From VBDM01 sp035499735 (GTDB lineage: Bacteria > Pseudomonadota > Gammaproteobacteria > Burkholderiales > SG8-39), in contig DATJYC010000031.1 of assembly GCA_035499735.1 (NCBI GenBank), forward strand, positions 114,184-178,183: a stretch of 64,000 nucleotides of DNA, given 5' to 3'. The translations under genes were made by a program, and so were the position numbers. Shown here in pieces: positions 59,889 to 64,000 of the stretch. The notes beneath the pieces are model-generated. The model did not search any database, was not told the origin of the DNA, and saw nothing but the letters and a program-made list of their open reading frames with translations. Position 1 is the stretch's first letter. Every line of letters begins with the position of its first letter.

Positions 59889-60818
59889 TCAGGGCTTCCG
59901 CGCGTACGCGGCGTCGAACGCCGCTTCGAGCCGGGCGTGCGTGCCGCGCAGCCCGTCGACGACCTGCTTCGCCCACTCGAAGTACTCGCGCCGGCGCTCG
60001 AGCGCCCACTGTGCCGGCGGATGGTCGGCCACGTCGCGCAGGTTCGCGATCTTGTCGGCGAGCTTCACGAGCTTCGCCGCGCGCGACAGGCGCGGCGCGT
60101 GCTCGACCTGGAGCTGCTTGCGCTCGGCCTTGGGCAGCGCCTTGTCGTCGGTGACCTCGCGCACGACGTCGGCGACCTCGCTGCCGAACCGCGCGGCGAG
60201 CTCCCCGTAGCTCGTCTGCGTGTCCTCGATGGTGTCGTGCAGCACCGCCGCGCGCAGCACCAGCGCGTCCTGCACTCCGCCCTCGACGGCGAGGATCCGC
60301 GCCAGGGCGATCGGGTGATTGATGTAGGGCGAGGCCTCGGCGTCCTTGCGCCGCTGGTCGCGGTGCTTGTCGGCGGCGAAGGCGAGCGCGTCGACGAGCT
60401 CCGCGGGATGCGCGGCGCGCCCGGGCGTGCCGGCGCCGAACTCGGCGAGCAGCCGAGACAGCTTCACGTGCGCGACCAGCGCGTCGGGAACGGCGTCGAC
60501 GATCTCGCGGTAGGGCACGGTGAACCCGGGGTTGCCCTCGAACCTCACCAGCATCCGCAGCCGGTCGATCACGCCGCGCATCTCGGCCGCGGCGTCGCGG
60601 TCCTCCGATTCGGCGAGCTCGTCCAGCCCTGCGATCAGGGCCGAGAGCACGCGCAGCCACTCGAAGGACGCATCGCGCAGCACCAGGTCGAGCAGCTCGC
60701 CTTTCGACTCGACGCGGCCGTGCTCGCGCTCGTAGCGAACGCGCTGGGCGTCGAGGAGCGTCTTGTGGAGCTCGAGCAGCGCGTGGTGCAGCGCGTCGAG
60801 CTTGGGGTTCTGAGCCAT
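59889..60818 (-). CDS. MESH1-like HD hydrolase fused to an N-terminal helical domain
   Basis: 309 residues. Residues ~138-309 closely follow metazoan MESH1 (HDDC3): KHRDQRRKDAEASPYINHPI, HDTIEDT (His194, Asp195, Glu198, Asp199), EVTDDKALPKAERKQLQVEH, KLVKLADKIANLRDV, EYFEWAKQVVDGLRGT. MESH1 hydrolyses (p)ppGpp and can dephosphorylate NADPH. Residues 1-130 form a separate helical region (LHHALLELHKTLLDAQRV, FEWLRVLSALIAGLDELAE) resembling a stand-alone conserved proteobacterial protein. No synthetase, TGS or ACT domains. Convergent with cNMP copy 3, 4 bp apart. Confidence 0.88.
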   Translation of the reverse strand: MAQNPKLDALHHALLELHKTLLDAQRVRYEREHGRVESKGELLDLVLRDASFEWLRVLSALIAGLDELAESEDRDAAAEMRGVIDRLRMLVRFEGNPGFTVPYREIVDAVPDALVAHVKLSRLLAEFGAGTPGRAAHPAELVDALAFAADKHRDQRRKDAEASPYINHPIALARILAVEGGVQDALVLRAAVLHDTIEDTQTSYGELAARFGSEVADVVREVTDDKALPKAERKQLQVEHAPRLSRAAKLVKLADKIANLRDVADHPPAQWALERRREYFEWAKQVVDGLRGTHARLEAAFDAAYARKP

Positions 60819-60961
60819 CCGACTTCATAAATGGGGGCGGAACGCCCGGATTCCAGCCGGACCCGCGTTACTGCGAAACAAACGAAACGAGAACGGCCGC
60901 CCCCTGAAATCCGCCTGATGCACGTTCCCGATAGAGTCGCGCGGGGACAAGGGAGAAGGCC

Positions 60962-61951
60962 ATGAAGATCCTGACGCTGGGAATCATGCTCGCCGCGGGG
61001 ACCGCGATCGCGGGCGTCACGAAAGCAGCGGACGACGGGCTGCGCCGCGAAGCGGCGGCGCTGTTCGGGACTATCCCTGCCGCGACGGTCTCGCCGGAGA
61101 GCGCGGAAGCGAGGCTCGGGCGGGCGCTGTTCTGGGATACACGCGTCTCGGCGGACGGCAAGACCGCATGCGCGAGCTGCCACGCGGCGGGCGACTGGGG
61201 CGCGGACCGGCGGCCGGCCTCGATCGACGCGCGCGGCGAGGCCACGCCGCGGCATTCGCCGACCGTGTTCAACTCGATGAGCCAGCCTGCGCTGCGCTGG
61301 CTGGGCGACCGCAAGACCGGCGCCGACCAGGCCGAGGGCTCGCTCACCGGCTCGATGGGCTTCGCGTCGAAGCAGGACGGGGTCGCGCGCCTCGTCAAGC
61401 TCGACTACCTGCCCGCGTTCCGCGCGGCCTATCCGAAGGATGCGGAGCCGCTCTCCGCCCGCAACTACGGGCGCGCCCTGGAAGCGTACGAGGCGACGCT
61501 GGCCACGCCGGCGCTGTTCGACCGCTTTCTCGCCGGCGACGACAAGGCGCTCACCGGGCGTCAGAAGGTCGGCCTGCGCGCGTTCATCGCCGCCGGCTGC
61601 GCCGGCTGCCACAACGGACCGCTCCTCGGTGGTGAGGCGTTCCAGCGCTTCGGCGTCGTCAAGGACTACTGGACGGAGACCGGCTCGAAGAAGATCGACG
61701 TCGGCCTCTTCGCCGCGACGAAGAAGGAAGGGGACCGCTACGTGTTCCGGGTGCCGATGCTGCGCAACGTCGCGAAGACGGCCCCGTACTTCCACGACGG
61801 CTCGGTAGAGAGCCTCGAGCGCGCCGTGCGCGTCATGGGCGAGGTCCAGCTGGGACAGGCGCTCGACAAGCCCACCGTCGCCTCCATCGTCGCCTTCCTC
61901 GAGTCGCTCACGGGCGAGGTGCCTGCGAACTACGCCCCGCCCGGCCGCTAG
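60962..61951 (+). CDS. Di-haem cytochrome c peroxidase (MauG/CcpA family)
   Basis: 329 residues, signal peptide ending near TKAAD. Two haem sites: C70-A-S-C-H74 and C213-A-G-C-H217. FRVPMLRNVAKTAPYFHDG and SLERAVRVMG are family hallmarks. Detoxifies H2O2 in the periplasm using electrons from small cytochromes. AAGGGAGAAGGCC before the ATG. No fused third haem domain. Confidence 0.92.
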   Translation: MKILTLGIMLAAGTAIAGVTKAADDGLRREAAALFGTIPAATVSPESAEARLGRALFWDTRVSADGKTACASCHAAGDWGADRRPASIDARGEATPRHSPTVFNSMSQPALRWLGDRKTGADQAEGSLTGSMGFASKQDGVARLVKLDYLPAFRAAYPKDAEPLSARNYGRALEAYEATLATPALFDRFLAGDDKALTGRQKVGLRAFIAAGCAGCHNGPLLGGEAFQRFGVVKDYWTETGSKKIDVGLFAATKKEGDRYVFRVPMLRNVAKTAPYFHDGSVESLERAVRVMGEVQLGQALDKPTVASIVAFLESLTGEVPANYAPPGR

Positions 61952-62106
61952 CCGCAGCGCGGCGCGATCACGCGGAATGAGGAGCGTTCTCGGACTGCGC
62001 CCGCGGCGCGGTCTTGACGAGGATCAATACGCGGAGGGGCGAGCCTTGTAATTTCGGACGCAGAGCCCCAGCTAGAGTTCTCCGCAAATCTTTCAGGAAC
62101 GAATCC

Positions 62107-63201
62107 ATGCTCTTCGAACCCTTTTCCTCGCGCACGCTCGCGCTCCGTAACCGTCTTGTCATGTCGCCCATGACCCGCAGCCGGGCGGTCGACTCCAATA
62201 CCCCCAACGCGCTCATGGCCGGGTACTACGCCCAGCGCGCCACGGCGGGCCTGATCGTCACCGAGGGCACGTCGCCCTCTCCGAACGGACTGGGCTACGC
62301 GCGCATTCCGGGCCTGTTCAACGACGCGCAGGCGCGCGGCTGGAAAGCGGTCACCGACGCGGTGCACGCGAAAGGCGGGAAGATCTTCGCGCAGCTGATG
62401 CACACCGGCCGCGTCACGGGCGTCGCCAACCTCCCCGCGGGCGCCGAGGTGGTCGGGCCCATGGCAGAAGCCATGCCCGGGGAAATCTATACGGACGCCG
62501 GCGGCATGCAGCCGCACGGCATCCCGCGCGCCATGAGCGAGCGCGACATCGCGCGCGCCGCGGGCGAATACGCCCAGGCCGCGCGCCTCGCGATCCACGC
62601 GGGGTTCGACGGCATCGAGCTGCACGCCGCGAACGGCTACCTGATCGAGCAGTTCCTGAACGCCAACGTCAACAAGCGCACCGACGGCTACGGCGGCAGC
62701 ATCGCCAACCGCAACCGCTTCGCTCTCGAGGTCGCGCACGCTGTGGTCGAGGCGATCGGCGCCGACCGCGTCGGCCTGCGCCTGTCGCCCTTCGGCGCGT
62801 TCAACTCGACCGGCACCTATCCGGAGCAGGGCGAGCAGTATCTCGCGCTCGCGCGCGATCTCTCGGCCATGGGCCTTCTCTACCTGCACGTGCTCGACCA
62901 CTCCGCGATGGGGGCGCCCGCCGTGCCCGAGGAGTACAAGCTCAGGCTGCGCCAGGCCTTCAAGGGCGTGTTCATCCTCGCCGGCGGGTTCGACCGCGAC
63001 AAGGCGGAGAAGGCGCTCGCCGAGAACCGCGCCGATCTCATCGCCTTCGGCAAGCCTTTCCTCGCCAACCCCGACCTGGTCGAGCGGCTGAAGCAGCGCG
63101 CGCCGCTCAACGCCCCGGACTTCTCGACCTTCTACACGCCGGGGGCGAAGGGCTACACGGACTACGCCACGCTCGACCAGCTCGAGGCGCTGACGCAGTA
63201 G
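62107..63201 (+). CDS. Old Yellow Enzyme family alkene reductase
   Basis: 364 residues, FMN-dependent ene-reductase close to NemA/xenobiotic reductases. Active site His173-x-x-Asn176 and Tyr178 (ELHAANGYLIEQF), FMN-binding RLVMSPMTRSRAVDS, GGFDRDKAEKALAEN. Begins ATG 62107 (MLFEPFSSRTLAL) after AGGAACGAATCC; the open frame to 62014 is not family-like. Reduces activated C=C, nitro or nitrate-ester substrates with NAD(P)H. Confidence 0.93.
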   Translation: MLFEPFSSRTLALRNRLVMSPMTRSRAVDSNTPNALMAGYYAQRATAGLIVTEGTSPSPNGLGYARIPGLFNDAQARGWKAVTDAVHAKGGKIFAQLMHTGRVTGVANLPAGAEVVGPMAEAMPGEIYTDAGGMQPHGIPRAMSERDIARAAGEYAQAARLAIHAGFDGIELHAANGYLIEQFLNANVNKRTDGYGGSIANRNRFALEVAHAVVEAIGADRVGLRLSPFGAFNSTGTYPEQGEQYLALARDLSAMGLLYLHVLDHSAMGAPAVPEEYKLRLRQAFKGVFILAGGFDRDKAEKALAENRADLIAFGKPFLANPDLVERLKQRAPLNAPDFSTFYTPGAKGYTDYATLDQLEALTQ

Positions 63202-63202
63202 C

Positions 63203-64000
63203 TCAGGCGCCCGCCTCCACCGGCGGGCGCTCCCTCACCGCCTCGCCGATGCGCTCGTATTCGGCGATCACCTGCGCGCCGAGCAGCAGCAGCGTCGCGG
63301 CCACCTCGAGGCTGAGCAGCACCACGATCGCCGTGGCGAGCGAGCCGTAGACCACGTTGACCTGCGAGAGCGACGCGAAATACCAGGCCAGGCCGAAGCG
63401 GATCAGCTCCCACAACAGGCCCGCCGTCGCGCCGCCGATCAGCGCGTGCACGGCCGAGAGGCGCCGCGCCGGCATGAAGTAGTAGATCGCCGAGATCAGC
63501 AGGATCTCCGCGGCCACGCCGGCGACGTAGATGAGGAAGCGCGACGTGCCGCCGAATGAGAACGAGTGGCCGAGCACGACGAGGCGCTCGCCCCCCAGCA
63601 CCATCAGGTCGGCGATCACGTAGGTGCCCGCGAAGAGCGCCGCGCCGATCAGGATGATGTAGGCGAACGGCAGGAGCAGCGTGACGAGGAAATGGCGCTT
63701 CCTGTTCTCCACGTGGTGCGTGAAGATCACCGAGATCGCGTTCTCGAGCACGCGGAACCCGAGCTGGCTGAAGAAGATCATGGTGACGAGCAGCACCCAG
63801 CCGATCGCGTCGCGGTGGTCGAGGAAGGCGCGCAGCTCGACGAGCAGCTCCTCGTCCTTGCCCGGCACCACGTACTCGAGCGCTCTCGAGAGCGTCGCGA
63901 GCAGCACCCCCTCGTCCATGAGGCCGGAGAGCGCGATCACCATGAGGATGAGGAGCGGCACGATGGAGAGCAGCGCGTAGTACGCGACCGCGCCCGCGAG
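63203..64000 (-). CDS. YihY/BrkB family membrane protein, 5'-truncated by the window
   Basis: 266 residues visible, no stop or start upstream within the window, so the N-terminus lies beyond 64000. Starts in family sequence AGAVAYYALLSIVPLLIL, then four or five helices with LGFRVLENAISVIFTHHVEN and LNVVYGSLATAI-type VNVVYGSLATAIVVL. The mislabelled RNase BN group; function uncertain. Convergent with the OYE gene, with a hairpin at its 3' end. Confidence 0.9.
   Translation of the reverse strand, partial: LAGAVAYYALLSIVPLLILMVIALSGLMDEGVLLATLSRALEYVVPGKDEELLVELRAFLDHRDAIGWVLLVTMIFFSQLGFRVLENAISVIFTHHVENRKRHFLVTLLLPFAYIILIGAALFAGTYVIADLMVLGGERLVVLGHSFSFGGTSRFLIYVAGVAAEILLISAIYYFMPARRLSAVHALIGGATAGLLWELIRFGLAWYFASLSQVNVVYGSLATAIVVLLSLEVAATLLLLGAQVIAEYERIGEAVRERPPVEAGA
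63207..63230. terminator. Hairpin between convergent genes
   Basis: Perfect 9-bp GC stem (63207-63215 with 63222-63230), 6-nt loop, inside the last codons of the YihY gene and 6 bp past the OYE stop. No T-run on either side, so a terminator role is only a suggestion. Confidence 0.35.

Noticed and set aside
1..64000. CRISPR arrays, tRNA/rRNA genes, insertion sequences, replication origin
   Set aside because: Looked for repeats with regular spacing, cloverleaf-like or rRNA sequence and transposase ORFs; none seen.

Overview
The window is a GC-rich, gene-dense chromosomal segment. It most resembles a Burkholderiales-type betaproteobacterium, probably an environmental or uncultured one. The evidence is five tripartite-tricarboxylate (Bug/TctC) binding proteins, a TRAP transporter, several c-type cytochromes and the style of the housekeeping genes (typA, dinB, queC, livKHMGF). 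About 63 genes are tightly packed on both strands, and no intergenic gap exceeds 300 bp. Many operon junctions are 4-base stop/start overlaps (ATGA or GTGA). I saw no tRNA, rRNA, CRISPR array, prophage or transposase.

Layout. 1-2.2 kb: end of a beta-helix surface protein and an aldo/keto reductase. 2.4-6.5 kb: TRAP operon (binding protein, small and large permease) ending in a mandelate-racemase-like enzyme. 6.5-9 kb: TypA, a small unknown protein and a probable pseudogene remnant. 9-23 kb: four Bug proteins interleaved with catabolic genes (a luciferase-like oxidoreductase/hydrolase/MetE-like operon, hydrolases, S1/P1 nuclease), a PAS-only sensor, a Ser/Thr kinase fused to a cyclic-nucleotide domain and an exported methyltransferase. 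23-32.5 kb: a signalling region with a lone pilin, two tandem cyclic-nucleotide-domain proteins, two paralogous EAL proteins downstream of an M23 peptidase, a cytochrome c and a PhnD-like binding protein. 32.6-46.6 kb: a second enolase-superfamily enzyme, a haem lipoprotein, a TIG-type lipoprotein, quinone oxidoreductase, lactonase, lactate-dehydrogenase-like flavoenzyme, DinB, a saccharopine-dehydrogenase-like protein, an SRAP/YedK peptidase, a DUF899 protein and a FecR-domain protein. 46.6-51.2 kb: complete branched-chain amino acid ABC operon. 51.3-58.2 kb: DsbG-like protein, QueC, fifth Bug, CopC, a CopD-cytochrome-redoxin fusion, and a Tat-exported thiamine-diphosphate enzyme coupled to a cytochrome c. 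58.3-64 kb: small regulator, holin-like membrane protein, third tandem cyclic-nucleotide protein, a MESH1-like alarmone-hydrolase fusion, cytochrome c peroxidase, Old Yellow Enzyme and a truncated YihY.

The overall picture is of a metabolically versatile heterotroph scavenging organic acids and aromatic hydroxyacids, with periplasmic cytochrome chemistry and an unusual cyclic-nucleotide signalling family. The most interesting items are the Tat-exported ThDP enzyme plus cytochrome (whose cytochrome start lies inside a dispersed repeat), the tandem cNMP-domain paralogues with the kinase-cNMP fusion, the MESH1 fusion, the cysteine-less redoxin on CopD-cytochrome, and the mandelate-racemase-like enzyme with a Lys-to-Arg change at a catalytic base.
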